64,000 bases of DNA from Clostridium amylolyticum (GTDB lineage: Bacteria; Bacillota; Clostridia; Clostridiales; Clostridiaceae), in assembly GCF_900142075.1 (NCBI RefSeq), contig NZ_FQZO01000007.1, forward strand, positions 1 to 64,000. The letters are read 5' to 3'. A program made the translations under genes and the position numbers. The notes under the pieces are model-generated. The model ran no database searches and was not told where the DNA came from. It worked only from the letters and a program-made list of their open reading frames with translations. This document shows positions 54,101-63,055 of the stretch, piece by piece. How positions within the stretch are numbered: position 1 is the stretch's first letter; each line of letters starts with the position of its first letter.

Positions 54101-54693
54101 TCAAACAATTCGACCCTAAAGGGCAAAGATGAGTCTGGGGGATATATATCCATTATCCCTCCTCTAATAGAAAACTGCCCTTTTCCATCTACCATGTCCA
54201 TTCTTTCATATCCAGATTCTATAAGCTTTTCACCCAATTTTTTAAAGTCAATTACATCCCCTATAGTAAATTTAAAGCTATGACTTTCATATAGTTCTTT
54301 TGGAGTATAAATAGAAGCTAATGCCTCAATAGATGCAACCACTATTTTTTTACCAGGCTTTAGCATCTCCTTTATAACCTTTAACCTAGCCCATCTTAAA
54401 TCTCCAGAAATAGCATCTATATTATAAAAAACCACTTCTTTCCCTGGAAAATAGTATACTTCATTTATATAAAGAGAAATATCTTCATAGATATTTTTAG
54501 CCTCCATATCACTATGGGTAAAAATAAAAAGAGGTTTATCTATTTCCTCATATATTCCGTTTATTATGTAGGACCTTGCCGATTCTGAAGTTCCATAAAT
54601 ACCTATAGGAAAATTATTATTTTCCAAGGACTTTTTAAATTCTATGAATTTCCCACTATTCTTTATGGGCTCCATTAATCCACTTAATCTCAT
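51175..54693 (-). CDS. mfd: Transcription-repair coupling factor Mfd
   Basis: Removes stalled RNA polymerase and recruits UvrA. The ~1172-residue protein has the UvrB-homology region, a CarD-like RNA polymerase interaction domain (GDYVVHVNHGIGVYKGI), and the RecG-like helicase (Walker A GDVGYGKTEVA, DEEQRFG, SATPIPRT, and motif VI region QLRGRVGRS). It ends with a TRCF domain. ATG 54693 is preferred over an upstream GTG because aggtgg is then spaced 7 bases away. The place between pth and the spoVT cluster is conserved. Confidence 0.97.
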   Translation of the reverse strand: MRLSGLMEPIKNSGKFIEFKKSLENNNFPIGIYGTSESARSYIINGIYEEIDKPLFIFTHSDMEAKNIYEDISLYINEVYYFPGKEVVFYNIDAISGDLRWARLKVIKEMLKPGKKIVVASIEALASIYTPKELYESHSFKFTIGDVIDFKKLGEKLIESGYERMDMVDGKGQFSIRGGIMDIYPPDSSLPFRVELFDEEVDSIRTFNVDTQRSIDKVKSIEIFPAKEIILNEETIKSAYNSMEKELEEFISSPKNSKDKEVIKKVTAVVKANMESLKETWSFETIDSYLPFFFHKPSSFIDYMWDSYVIIDDNRRSFGKLDSVYFEFEENYKAFLQRGDILPSQGKLLLSKEAIIENLEASKTIIMDSLAKSTKHLPPRSIISFSEITLHNYHGQLDLLIEDIKDKKAKGYRTLILSGTRPRGERLVDTLRDRGIESVYRDIVSNINLGEVVITFGNLLKGFEFPDLKLCVISDKEVFGESKRKIKKRKNTSKGVAKIKSFAELKPGDYVVHVNHGIGVYKGIKQIEVQGHTRDYLDIGYEKGDKLYVPVEQLDLVQKYIGGEGKSPRINKLGGSEWAKAKAKVKKSINEIAEDLVKLYAARSTLRGYKFAKDTQWQRQFEDEFPYEETPDQLTSLEEIKNDMESDKPMDRLLCGDVGYGKTEVALRAAFKSVMDGKQVAMLVPTTILAEQHYQTMKRRFSDFPITVDMVSRFRSSAQQKATLKAVKEGNVDILVGTHRLVSKDIEFKDLGLLIVDEEQRFGVAQKEKMKALKKNVDVLTMSATPIPRTLNMSLTGVRDISVIETPPEERYPIQTYVVEFNDQLIRDAILREINRDGQIYFVYNRVEEIKNMAAFLQNLVPEARIAVAHGQMTEKELEKEMIAFMNKEYDVLLCTTIIETGIDIPNVNTMIVNDADKLGLSQLYQLRGRVGRSNRIAYAYFVYKKDKILTEVAEKRLRALKDFTELGSGFKIAMRDLEIRGAGNMMGSAQHGHMAAVGYDLYCRMLEDTVKLVRGEIEQEPVETTVDIKIDAYIPGNYIEDEIQKIEIYKKIAAIENLDDYMDVKEELEDRYSYIPQSVYNLMDISYIRSRGKLLGMEEIKESAMEVIFQFESRERTDQKLFKALMDKYHKKIVFKLGEKPSFAYKLNEIKKEDMLAVFKELLEFMLESQK

Positions 54694-54771
54694 ACTCACA
54701 CCACCTTTTCAGTCCATTTAAGCAAAGTAATAAGCCTTAACCTAAGCATTGAGGCTAAAGCTATTTAATAT

Positions 54772-55335
54772 TTATTCAGCTTTAAAACTATTAAATTTAT
54801 TCATGGCTCCTTGAATACCTTCTTTTATAATAGAAACAGCAGCATCCGATGCAGCTTCTAGTGATTTTTCCATTAGATCTCTGTCTTCCTTAGAAAATTT
54901 ACCCAGCACATGATTAACTAAATTTTTATCAGGCTGACCTACACCAATTTTTATTCTAGGAAACACATCACCACAATGGGATATAATGCTTTTTATGCCA
55001 TTATGACCCCCTGCACTACCTTTAGTTCGTATTCTTAATCTACCTACTTCAAGGCTTATATCGTCATATATTATTATTATTTCTTCAGGAGATAACTTAT
55101 AAAAGTCCATTAACTCCCTTACGCTCTCTCCGCTAAGATTCATATAGGTGGTAGGTTTTAGAAGCATTACCTTTTTTCCTTCTATAAAGCCTTCCCCTAC
55201 TATACCTTTAAATTTTATCCTATTTATATCAATGTTATACTTTTTTGAAATATAATCTAATGCATCATATCCTGCATTATGTCTTGTATTTTCATATTCC
55301 TTTCCAGGATTACCTAATCCAACTATTGCATACAT
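54772..55335 (-). CDS. pth: Peptidyl-tRNA hydrolase
   Basis: Releases tRNA from dropped-off peptidyl-tRNA. The 187-residue protein begins MYAIVGLGNPGKEYENTRHNAGYDALD with the catalytic His in TRHNAG. It also has LLKPTTYMNLSGESV and GSAGGHNGIKSI. The ATG at 55335 is chosen over a TTG three bases upstream because GGAG is well spaced. Confidence 0.97.
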   Translation of the reverse strand: MYAIVGLGNPGKEYENTRHNAGYDALDYISKKYNIDINRIKFKGIVGEGFIEGKKVMLLKPTTYMNLSGESVRELMDFYKLSPEEIIIIYDDISLEVGRLRIRTKGSAGGHNGIKSIISHCGDVFPRIKIGVGQPDKNLVNHVLGKFSKEDRDLMEKSLEAASDAAVSIIKEGIQGAMNKFNSFKAE

Positions 55336-55447
55336 CAAGACTCCAACCTTTCAGCTAAAAATGTTCATTTTACCATGAATTTAATATTACTCTTAATAGC
55401 CCTTATTAAATCATTCTCTATATATGATATATTAAAAGTAGAAAATA

Positions 55448-55474
55448 ATAAAGAGACTTCTCAAGTCTCTTTAT
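55448..55474 (-). terminator. Terminator after the HtrA-like gene
   Basis: ATAAAGAGACTT/AAGTCTCTTTAT with a 3-base loop, between the protease gene and pth. The minus strand then reads TATTATTTTC. Confidence 0.7.
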
Positions 55475-55541
55475 TCATACTATTGAAAAAGCACCCCATT
55501 AAAAAATAGTGGATTTTTCTATTTTATCTTTTCACATTGTA

Positions 55542-55600
55542 AGTTTTTATGATGCTTTTTTAGAAAAACATCCTTCATTCTACATTCTAAATTTTCAATT
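55542..55600 (-). repeat. Dispersed hairpin-plus-tail repeat, copy 4
   Basis: GTTTTTATGATGC...TAGAAAAAC, then ATCCTTCATT and the tail CTACATTCTAAATTTTCAATT. On the minus strand it begins within ten bases of the stop codon of the HtrA-like gene, as at copies 1 and 2. Confidence 0.65.
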
Positions 55601-55605
55601 TTAAT

Positions 55606-56816
55606 TTATTTACTCGCTTCTCCCAGCTCTACTGAAAGCAGCTGTGCTTTTCCATCTCTCCATATTTTACAGCTTACCACATCTCCAACTTTTTTCTTTT
55701 CTAATATACTATATATATCTTCAAGTTTTTTAACCTTCTTACCATCCAGCTCAATTATTATATCTGTGGCCTTTATACCAGCTTTTGCCGAACCGCTGTC
55801 GTGGGTTACACTTTGAACATAAACACCTTCAATATCCCCCTGCTCATTGGGTATTAATGTACCTCCTGTAAAGCCGAGAGAAGGTCTTTTAACCTCTCCA
55901 TAGCTAAGCAAAGAATCCACTATTTTGTTTATCTCTTCTATGGCAATGGCATGACTTAACCCTGCTGCATTAAATTTTCCATCTATATTCTTGGAGTTTA
56001 TTGCCAAAACTTCTCCAGATGAGTTACATATAATTCCACCATCATTATATACATTTAAGTTTAAGTCCGTCTGAAGTAATGCATACGCACTTTTTTCTCC
56101 AGACTTAGGATTACCTACCTCCATCTTTTTTGTAGTTGAGCTTATAGTTCCTGTGGTAACAGTTCCGATATATTCTTCACCACTGCTGTTTGCCATAGAA
56201 ATAACCATATCACCTATTTTAGCGTTAGAAACCTTACCAAACTTTGCCGCGGTAAGATTATCGGTATTAATTTTAATTATTGCCAAATCTGAAGGTTTGT
56301 CATATCCCACAACTTTCCCTTCAAAAGGTTTGGACCCTTGACCTGGAAGCTTAACTAGTATCTTTTGAAACTTTTCTATAATATGATAGTTAGTTAATAT
56401 ATATCCATCACTTCTAATAATAAGCCCTGAACCATTGGTAGTATTATCTAAAGAGTTTTTTACAAAGCTTTCTTCACTACTGCCTATGCCTACTACTGAG
56501 GGTGCTGTGACTTGAACTATACTATATATAGAATTAACTTGAAAGCTTGAACTTTTAGGATCTCTCTCTAAAATTATGGTTTGAGAACTTCCTGTTTTTA
56601 CATTGGTATTATTGAGGTTTTTAACAAAATAATATGCGGAAACATATCCAGAAATTATAGCTATCATCACTACTGCAATAGCTTTGAAAAGATATTTTAA
56701 TTTTCTTTTAGTAGTATCTTGCCTAAACTTTATTTCTCCTTCTAATCTCTGTTTTTTGTCTGTTTACTAACATCTTTCCATTCCCACAGTCTATCCTTAA
56801 AGTCTTTATCTTGCAA
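55606..56816 (-). CDS. Membrane-anchored HtrA/DegP-like serine protease with an apparent frameshift near its N-terminus
   Basis: The body is an HtrA-type protease: one transmembrane helix, a trypsin-like domain (TNYHII His, DLAII Asp), then a PDZ domain (about the last 95 residues; GVYVQSVTHDSGSAKAGIKATDIII). The serine motif reads LNVYNDGGIICNSSG, with Asn-Asp-Gly-Gly in place of GNSGG, so the catalytic Ser appears replaced and activity is doubtful. In the body frame the first ATG (56670) lies inside the membrane helix and lacks a ribosome binding site. A TTG at 56816 with AGGGGG 7 bases upstream opens a 24-residue reading frame (MQDKDFKDRLWEWKDVSKQT...) ending at TAG. A -1 shift at A_AAA_AAC joins the two frames. 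Confidence 0.75.
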
Positions 56817-56848
56817 CGAAGCACCCCCTAGTTAATATTAAGATCGTG

Positions 56849-58270
56849 CTACTTTTTCTTAAGTGTAAATGTAAAGGTAACGCCCTTTTCAGGTGTCTTA
56901 TTCTCCACCCAAATATCTTCTCCATGCTGAGTTAGTATGTGTCTAACTATTGAAAGTCCTAACCCCGTACTAACTTTATTAGTCCTGGATTTATCCGCTT
57001 TATAGAATCTATCCCAGATATTCTTAAGATCTTCCTCATTTATGGCAGGGCCATCGTTATAAATACTTATATAAACTTTACTTCCCCTACTTTTACTTGT
57101 TACCCTTATATAGCCGCCTTCGTTGGAGTATTTTACAGCATTATCAGCAAGGTTTGTAACCACTTGCATCAGCCTATCCCTATCTCCTTGTACGAAAAGG
57201 TGACTTCCTTCCAGCACAACATCAACCTCTAACTTTTTATATTTTATTTTGGGTTCTAAATTAATAATACATATTCTTATAATTTCGTTAATATCAAACT
57301 CTGTTATCTTTAAGTTTAACTTTCCGGCTTCCATGGCTGAAAGGTCCAGAAGTTCATTAACCAATCTACTAAGTCTTGTTATTTCATCATAAACTATTTT
57401 CATGTAATAATTTTCTTTATCTTTAGGTATAACTCCATCTAATATACCTGCCACAAACCCTTTTATTGAGGTTATAGGCGATCTCAGCTCGTGAGATACA
57501 TTAGAAATAAAATCGCGACGATTTTTTTCCACTTCAGCTAAAGAGTCAGCCATGGTATTAAAGGAATCTGCCAACTCCCCAATTTCATCATTAGATTCTA
57601 TATAAACCCTTTTATCTACCTCTCCCTTTGAAATTTTTCTTGCTGCAACGTTTATTTGAGACAAAGGAGCTATTAAAATTCTTTGAGCAAAATAGTATAT
57701 TACTATACTTGATACTATCAGAGCCAGTATAGCTGAAATCCATATTATAGCATAAACCTTTTTTAAAGGAGTTTTTATCTGCTCTAATGGAGTAGACATT
57801 ACAATAACTCCTTTAAACCACTTACCATAAAATACAGGTTTCATATATACATATGCCTTTCTATTGAAAACATCATCATGTACAGCTCGCTTTTCTACTG
57901 CCTTCCCCCCAGAAAGTTCATCCATTTCATCAATACTCAATTTTGAAAATCTAATGTTATTATATTTGGGGTTAGAAACCGCAAATACATAGCCATTATT
58001 ATCAGTTAAAAGTATATCTGCTTTTAAAGAATCCCCAATAAAGGTTAAAACATTCTGAAGATTTAAAAGCGAAGCTTCTTGGTGTTCGTTTAAATGACCT
58101 ACCATAGCGTTAGCGATGAGCTTACCTTGATTATCCAATTGATCCTTAGTCTGTTCAAAATAATAGTTCTCAAACCAAATGGATAATACCGTAGCTATGA
58201 TGATAAAAGTAAAGGCAATAATGGCAGTGAAGGTTACCAACAGTTTAGAAACCAAACTGTTTTTTCTCAT
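56849..58270 (-). CDS. Sensor histidine kinase with HAMP domain
   Basis: A 473-residue kinase: transmembrane helices at about 9-32 and 172-194, an extracytoplasmic sensor of about 140 residues, HAMP (about 195-248), HisKA with the phospho-acceptor His260 in FISNVSHELRSP, then HATPase_c with NLADNAVKYSNEGG and STGLGLSIVRHI. It follows the response regulator directly (TAG then ATG) and precedes the HtrA-like gene by about 30 bases. This suggests that the kinase, regulator and protease act in one envelope-stress circuit. Confidence 0.95.
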   Translation of the reverse strand: MRKNSLVSKLLVTFTAIIAFTFIIIATVLSIWFENYYFEQTKDQLDNQGKLIANAMVGHLNEHQEASLLNLQNVLTFIGDSLKADILLTDNNGYVFAVSNPKYNNIRFSKLSIDEMDELSGGKAVEKRAVHDDVFNRKAYVYMKPVFYGKWFKGVIVMSTPLEQIKTPLKKVYAIIWISAILALIVSSIVIYYFAQRILIAPLSQINVAARKISKGEVDKRVYIESNDEIGELADSFNTMADSLAEVEKNRRDFISNVSHELRSPITSIKGFVAGILDGVIPKDKENYYMKIVYDEITRLSRLVNELLDLSAMEAGKLNLKITEFDINEIIRICIINLEPKIKYKKLEVDVVLEGSHLFVQGDRDRLMQVVTNLADNAVKYSNEGGYIRVTSKSRGSKVYISIYNDGPAINEEDLKNIWDRFYKADKSRTNKVSTGLGLSIVRHILTQHGEDIWVENKTPEKGVTFTFTLKKK

Positions 58271-58957
58271 CTACTTGACCTCAAATTTATAACCCACGCC
58301 CCATACAGTTTCTAATTGCCAATTTGCTCCTCCGTGCAGTTTTTCTCTCAATCTCTTTATATGAACGTCTACAGTTCTTGAATCACCAGGGTAATCATAT
58401 CCCCAAACCTCGCAAAGTAATTGTTCTCTAGTAAATACCCTATTTTTATTGCTAGCTAAATAGTAAAGTAATTCAAATTCTTTTGGAGGCATCTTAATTT
58501 CATTTCCATTGTAGGTTACATTATAAGAATTTACATCCACAGTAAGATCAGGGTAAGTTATGGCTTCTTTAACCCCAACTTCTACGTTATATCTTCTCAT
58601 AACCGCCTTAACTCTCGCTATAAGCTCTTTTGGCTCAAAAGGTTTTACTATGTAGTCATCTGCTCCTAGCTCTAAAGCTAGAACCTTATCAAAAGTTTCC
58701 CCTTTTGCAGTAAGCATTATTACAGGAGTTTCACTGTCTTTTCTTATCCATTTTAGCACATCTACCCCATCCATATGAGGTATCATAACATCTAATAAAA
58801 CAAGATCAGGCTTATATTCCATAAAGAGCTCTTGTGCTTCTTTACCATTATGACCAACCTTGGTATCATAACCCGAATTTTCTAAATACATTTTTATTAC
58901 TTCACATATATTTTCATCGTCATCGATAATTAATATCTTACCTAATATTCCATCCAT
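58271..58957 (-). CDS. OmpR/PhoB family response regulator
   Basis: A 228-residue regulator with a receiver domain (acidic pocket DDDE at 12-15, phospho-acceptor Asp56 in LLDVMIP, Lys in IVKPFEP) and a C-terminal winged helix (VFTREQLLCEVWGYDYPGDSRTVDVHIKRLREK). AAGGAG lies well placed before the ATG. It is the first gene of a regulator-kinase-protease unit. Confidence 0.96.
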   Translation of the reverse strand: MDGILGKILIIDDDENICEVIKMYLENSGYDTKVGHNGKEAQELFMEYKPDLVLLDVMIPHMDGVDVLKWIRKDSETPVIMLTAKGETFDKVLALELGADDYIVKPFEPKELIARVKAVMRRYNVEVGVKEAITYPDLTVDVNSYNVTYNGNEIKMPPKEFELLYYLASNKNRVFTREQLLCEVWGYDYPGDSRTVDVHIKRLREKLHGGANWQLETVWGVGYKFEVK

Positions 58958-59063
58958 TTAGCACACTCCTTAGTTTTAGTTTTTGTTCATAATTTAAATT
59001 TATCAAATTTATTAAACATTTTATATAGCTTTTATTAAAAGTTACAAATATTTAAAATGTGAT

Positions 59064-59096
59064 AAAAAAAGGAATTCCTTTAAGAAATCCCTTTTT
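59064..59096 (-). terminator. Hairpin after prs
   Basis: AAAAAAAGGAATTC pairs with GAAATCCCTTTTT, with wobbles, about 40 bases after the prs stop codon. A T-run follows on the minus strand. Confidence 0.6.
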
Positions 59097-59137
59097 ATGT
59101 CACTTTGTGCATATTTCATGTTTTAATAATTATAATT

Positions 59138-60097
59138 TTAATCTTCAAAAAGCTTGCTTAGTGGAACATCATCATATATTCTTCTAATAGCTTCTGCAAA
59201 AATTGGCGCTACTGATAAAGAAGTAAACTTATGTAATTCTGGTATATCAGGAAGTTTAATAGTATTTAGCATTACTAATTCTTTTATTGCACTATCGTTA
59301 ATTCTTTCAAAGGCAGGTCCTGAAAGAACTCCGTGAGTACAACAAGCATAAACTTCTTTTGCTCCAAGATCCATAAGCGCATTAGCAGCATTGGCTATGG
59401 TTCCTGCAGTATCTATCATGTCATCAATAAGTATGCAAGCCTTATCTCTTACATCTCCTATTATATTCATTATTTCAGATACATTAGCTTTTGGTCTTCT
59501 CTTATCAATTATAGCTATAGGTGCATGAAGTTTATCTGCAAAGTTTCTAGCTCTAGTTACGCTTCCTAGATCTGGAGAAACCACTACAATGTCATCTCTT
59601 TGCTTCATACCTTTTTCCACAAAATGCTTAGCCAATATAGGTGCACCTAATAGGTGGTCAAGAGGTATATTGAAGTAGCCTTGAATTTGAGGAGCATGTA
59701 AGTCCATAGTAAGGATTCTATCAGCACCTGCAGTAGTTATGATATCAGCAACAAGCTTTGCTGTAATAGGATCTCTAGATTTTGCTTTTCTATCCTGTCT
59801 TGCATACCCATAGTAAGGTATAACTGCAGTAATCCTTCCTGCTGAAGCTCTCTTGAAAGCATCAATCAATATTAATAGTTCCATAAGATGGTTATTTACA
59901 GGTTGATTAGTAGATTGAACTATAAAAACGTCTGCGCCTCTCACCGTTTCGTTAATATCTACTTTTATTTCTCCATCGCTAAAACTTCCAACTTCTGCAT
60001 CTCCTAATGGGACTCCCAATATTTCAGCTATATCTCTGGCCAATTGTGGATGAGAATTACCAGAAAATATTTTAATATTCTTTCCATGGGTTATCAT
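59138..60097 (-). CDS. prs: Ribose-phosphate pyrophosphokinase
   Basis: Makes PRPP from ribose-5-phosphate and ATP for nucleotide, His and Trp synthesis. The 319-residue protein has SQSTNQPVNNHLMELL-like ATP site residues (FIVQSTNQPV), MDLHAPQIQGYF, SPDLGSVTRARNFAD and the PRPP loop ILIDDMIDTAGT. It lies 61 bases after glmU, as in B. subtilis. Confidence 0.98.
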   Translation of the reverse strand: MITHGKNIKIFSGNSHPQLARDIAEILGVPLGDAEVGSFSDGEIKVDINETVRGADVFIVQSTNQPVNNHLMELLILIDAFKRASAGRITAVIPYYGYARQDRKAKSRDPITAKLVADIITTAGADRILTMDLHAPQIQGYFNIPLDHLLGAPILAKHFVEKGMKQRDDIVVVSPDLGSVTRARNFADKLHAPIAIIDKRRPKANVSEIMNIIGDVRDKACILIDDMIDTAGTIANAANALMDLGAKEVYACCTHGVLSGPAFERINDSAIKELVMLNTIKLPDIPELHKFTSLSVAPIFAEAIRRIYDDVPLSKLFED

Positions 60098-60158
60098 CTG
60101 TGGAAACCTCCTTGTAAATAATTATGAGTGTGACTATAAAGATTAAATATATTTAAAT

Positions 60159-61538
60159 TTATTTATCTTTCCTTTTTATTAGGCCCTTTTTTTCTACCCA
60201 GCCTTGAATATTAACCTGTCTAGCTCTTGCTATAGCCAAACTTGCTTCTGGAACTTCCTCTGTTATAGTAGAACCTGCAGCTATATAACTATAGTCTTTT
60301 ACTTCCACAGGGGAAACTAAATTAGTGTTACAGCCTACAAAAACATTATCGCCTATTTTAGTTTTAAATTTATGGGTTCCGTCATAATTTACAACTACTG
60401 TTCCACAGCCAAAATTACAATCACTACCTACTTCCGCATCTCCTATATAGGTTAAGTGTGAAACTTTAGTTTTATCTCCTATAGTAGATTTTTTAATTTC
60501 CACAAAATCTCCTATACGAGCCTTTTTGCCTATGATGCTTTCAGGTCTAATATATGCATAAGGTCCTACGGTAGTTCCTTCTCCAATTTTACTTTCCAGT
60601 ACCACGGAGGCTTGGATAGTTACACCATCTTCTATAATACTGTTAAATATTCTAGAATTAGGATATAGCAAACAATCCTTACCTATCACTGTATCCCCTT
60701 CAATTACATTATTTGGATATATCACTGTATCTTGACCTATTTCTGCTTCTAAAGATATATAAGTACTATTTGGATCAATAAGGGTTACCCCATTATCCAT
60801 ATGCTTTTTATTTATTCTATCTCTTAAAATCTTTTCAGTAACAGCTAATTCTCCTCGTGAGTTAACGCCAATGGTTTCTTCAAAATCTACTGGTAAAGCT
60901 CCTACCTTCTTATTATCTTCTTTTAATATTCCAATTACATCTGTTAAATAATATTCACCTTGTGCATTATTATTTGAAAGCTTATTCAATGAAAATAATA
61001 AATCCTCTATATCAAAACAGTACATTCCAGCATTAATTTCTTTAATTTTTAATTCTTCTTCATTACAGTCTTTATGTTCAACTATTTTTAAAACAGCTTC
61101 ACCTTCTCTTACTATTCGTCCATAACCATTAGGATTGTCTATAATGGAGGATAATAAGGTAGCTGAGTTTCCTTGTTCTTCATGAAGCTTAATAAGAGCT
61201 GAGGCTGTCTCTGCCCTTACAAGAGGAGCATCCCCAGTAAAAATTGCTACCGTTCCCTGTTTTCCTTTTAAAAAGTCCACAGCACAAAGGACAGCATGAC
61301 CTGTTCCTAGCTGTTCTTCCTGTAGAGAATAAGTTACATTCCTAGAAGCCGTAGCACCTTTTACCATTTCTGAGCCTTTTCCTATAATCACATTCACATC
61401 TTCAAGTCCAGCAGTTCTCATAGTGTCAATAACATGATTTACCATTTCCTTGCCACATACCTTATGCAGTACCTTAGGAGTATTAGATTTAATCCTCTTT
61501 CCTTGTCCAGCAGCTAAAATCAAAGAACATTTATACAT
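60159..61538 (-). CDS. glmU: Bifunctional GlmU (N-acetylglucosamine-1-P uridyltransferase / glucosamine-1-P acetyltransferase)
   Basis: Makes UDP-GlcNAc for peptidoglycan. Residues 1-225 are the uridylyltransferase (LILAAGQGKRIKSNTPKVLH, EEQLGTGHAV). Residues 250-459 are a left-handed beta-helix acetyltransferase (GPYAYIRPES, IGDFVEIKKS, GCGTVVVNYDGTHK). The ATG at 61538 is chosen because AGAGGTG precedes it. A GTG nine bases upstream is less likely. Confidence 0.97.
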   Translation of the reverse strand: MYKCSLILAAGQGKRIKSNTPKVLHKVCGKEMVNHVIDTMRTAGLEDVNVIIGKGSEMVKGATASRNVTYSLQEEQLGTGHAVLCAVDFLKGKQGTVAIFTGDAPLVRAETASALIKLHEEQGNSATLLSSIIDNPNGYGRIVREGEAVLKIVEHKDCNEEELKIKEINAGMYCFDIEDLLFSLNKLSNNNAQGEYYLTDVIGILKEDNKKVGALPVDFEETIGVNSRGELAVTEKILRDRINKKHMDNGVTLIDPNSTYISLEAEIGQDTVIYPNNVIEGDTVIGKDCLLYPNSRIFNSIIEDGVTIQASVVLESKIGEGTTVGPYAYIRPESIIGKKARIGDFVEIKKSTIGDKTKVSHLTYIGDAEVGSDCNFGCGTVVVNYDGTHKFKTKIGDNVFVGCNTNLVSPVEVKDYSYIAAGSTITEEVPEASLAIARARQVNIQGWVEKKGLIKRKDK

Positions 61539-61731
61539 TGTAAACACCTCTATAAACCATTTTAAAGTTTAAATACTATATTCTAATTAAAAAATAATCT
61601 AACATAATACCATACCTTACTATTATATTTTAACACATATATTATTGCAACGTAATAAAAAAAGTTATACTTTTCATACTCCCTTAAGTAAACGATTTTG
61701 CTTAGTTTTTTAAGGATTCCCACAAAAAAAC

Positions 61732-61755
61732 AAAAGGGAGATAAATCTCCCTTTT
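61732..61755 (-). terminator. Terminator overlapping the spoVG stop codon
   Basis: AAAAGGGAGA/TCTCCCTTTT with a short AT loop, then TTTTTTTG on the minus strand. The stem includes the last bases of spoVG. Confidence 0.85.
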
Positions 61756-62044
61756 ACTCCTCAACTGTTTCTTCAGATTGTGGCTCCTCGTTCTTAACTT
61801 TTTCATACTCGCTTAAAATAGCGTTCTGAATCTTTTCTCTTGTAGTAGTATTGATGGGGTGAGCTATGTCCTTGAATTCTCCATCAGGAGTCTTCCTGCT
61901 TGGCATAGCAATGAAAAGACCATTTTGACCTTCTATAACCTTAATATCATGAACCACAAATTCATTATCAAAGGTTACGGATACTATGGCTTTCATTTTT
62001 CCATCCGCTGCTATCTTTCTTATTCTAACATCAGTAATCTGCAT
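61754..62044 (-). CDS. spoVG: SpoVG, RNA-binding regulator
   Basis: A 96-residue protein with the conserved start MQITDVRIRKI and the signature GLFIAMPSRKTPDGEFKDIAHPIN. SpoVG binds RNA/DNA and influences sporulation septation and other processes. It has its own promoter of sigma-H type and a terminator, and lies between purR and glmU as in B. subtilis. Confidence 0.98.
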   Translation of the reverse strand: MQITDVRIRKIAADGKMKAIVSVTFDNEFVVHDIKVIEGQNGLFIAMPSRKTPDGEFKDIAHPINTTTREKIQNAILSEYEKVKNEEPQSEETVEE

Positions 62045-62080
62045 TAAAAAACACCTCCAGTAGCTTTTAACGATGATATA

Positions 62081-62109
62081 TAATTCTCTATATAATTCAA
62101 TATTCCTCT
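62081..62109 (-). promoter_or_regulatory. Sigma-H promoter of spoVG
   Basis: AGAGGAATA (62101-62109), an 11-base spacer and AGAGAATTA (62081-62089) match the sigma-H pattern RNAGGAWWW-N11-RNNGAATWW at every fixed position. It lies about 37 bases upstream of the start codon. Confidence 0.85.
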
Positions 62110-62239
62110 TTTTTTCTTAGAATTTTTTGAAAATTAAATATTTATTAATAAATTTGCACATTTTGTTCACATTTTAACCTATTTATATACGGTTGAGAGT
62201 ATACTACAAGGTTATTGGCCACAATGATAATACTTTAAT

Positions 62240-63055
62240 TTATTTATATAAAGATGAAAGACTCATATTTATATTTCCTTCTTCATCTACAGAATTAAAC
62301 TCTATGATGGAAACCCTTTCATCCACTAATTTTCTAGCACTTGCTACATTGTCCACCAATACACCAATTCCCACCAGCTGACTTTCAAATTCATTAAGCA
62401 AATCTTTTATTCCTTTTGCAGTTCCTCCAGCTCTCATAAAATCGTCTATAAATATGCATTTACTCCCTTTTTTTAAACTTCTTCTAGCTAAAGACATATT
62501 TTGTATGCGTCCAGAAGAACCTGATACATAGTTTATACTAACTGTGGGTCCCTCAGTCACCTTATTTTCTCTTCTTACAGTAACTAACTGTACTCCAAGG
62601 TTCTTAGCTACTTCATAGGCTAAAGGTACCCCTTTAGTTTCTACAGTAACCACACAGTCTATGTCTATATCGTAAAAATTTGAAGCTAAAATTATCCCTG
62701 CTGTACTTACTATCCTTGGATTAAACATAATATCTGTCATATAAATAAAGTTTCCTGGCACTACCCTGCTTTTATCCATAAGAAGTTCACATAAATTTTC
62801 AGCAAATATTTTTTTATCCTCATAGCTTATGTCAGGAATATACTTCACTCCTCCAGAGGCTCCTGCTATGGTCTCCACTTTTCCAAAATTTAATTTTTCC
62901 ATTATATCTCTTACAATTACTATATCTTCACTTATGGTGGATTTAGCCCCATTTAATAATTCAGAAAAGTAGTTAAGGCTCATAACCTTATTTGGATTTT
63001 CTGCTAATATTCTAGTTATAGCTGATATTCTGCTGTTTCGACTTAACTTTTCCAT
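62240..63055 (-). CDS. purR: Pur operon repressor PurR
   Basis: A 271-residue repressor with an N-terminal winged helix (about 1-70; RISAITRILAENPNKVMSLNYFSELL) and a phosphoribosyltransferase-like effector domain with the PRPP motif FIDDFMRAGGTAKG. PRPP binding should relieve repression. The ATG at 63055 is chosen because AAGGTGA precedes it. The ATG at 63112 would add 19 unrelated residues. Confidence 0.95.
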   Translation of the reverse strand: MEKLSRNSRISAITRILAENPNKVMSLNYFSELLNGAKSTISEDIVIVRDIMEKLNFGKVETIAGASGGVKYIPDISYEDKKIFAENLCELLMDKSRVVPGNFIYMTDIMFNPRIVSTAGIILASNFYDIDIDCVVTVETKGVPLAYEVAKNLGVQLVTVRRENKVTEGPTVSINYVSGSSGRIQNMSLARRSLKKGSKCIFIDDFMRAGGTAKGIKDLLNEFESQLVGIGVLVDNVASARKLVDERVSIIEFNSVDEEGNINMSLSSLYK

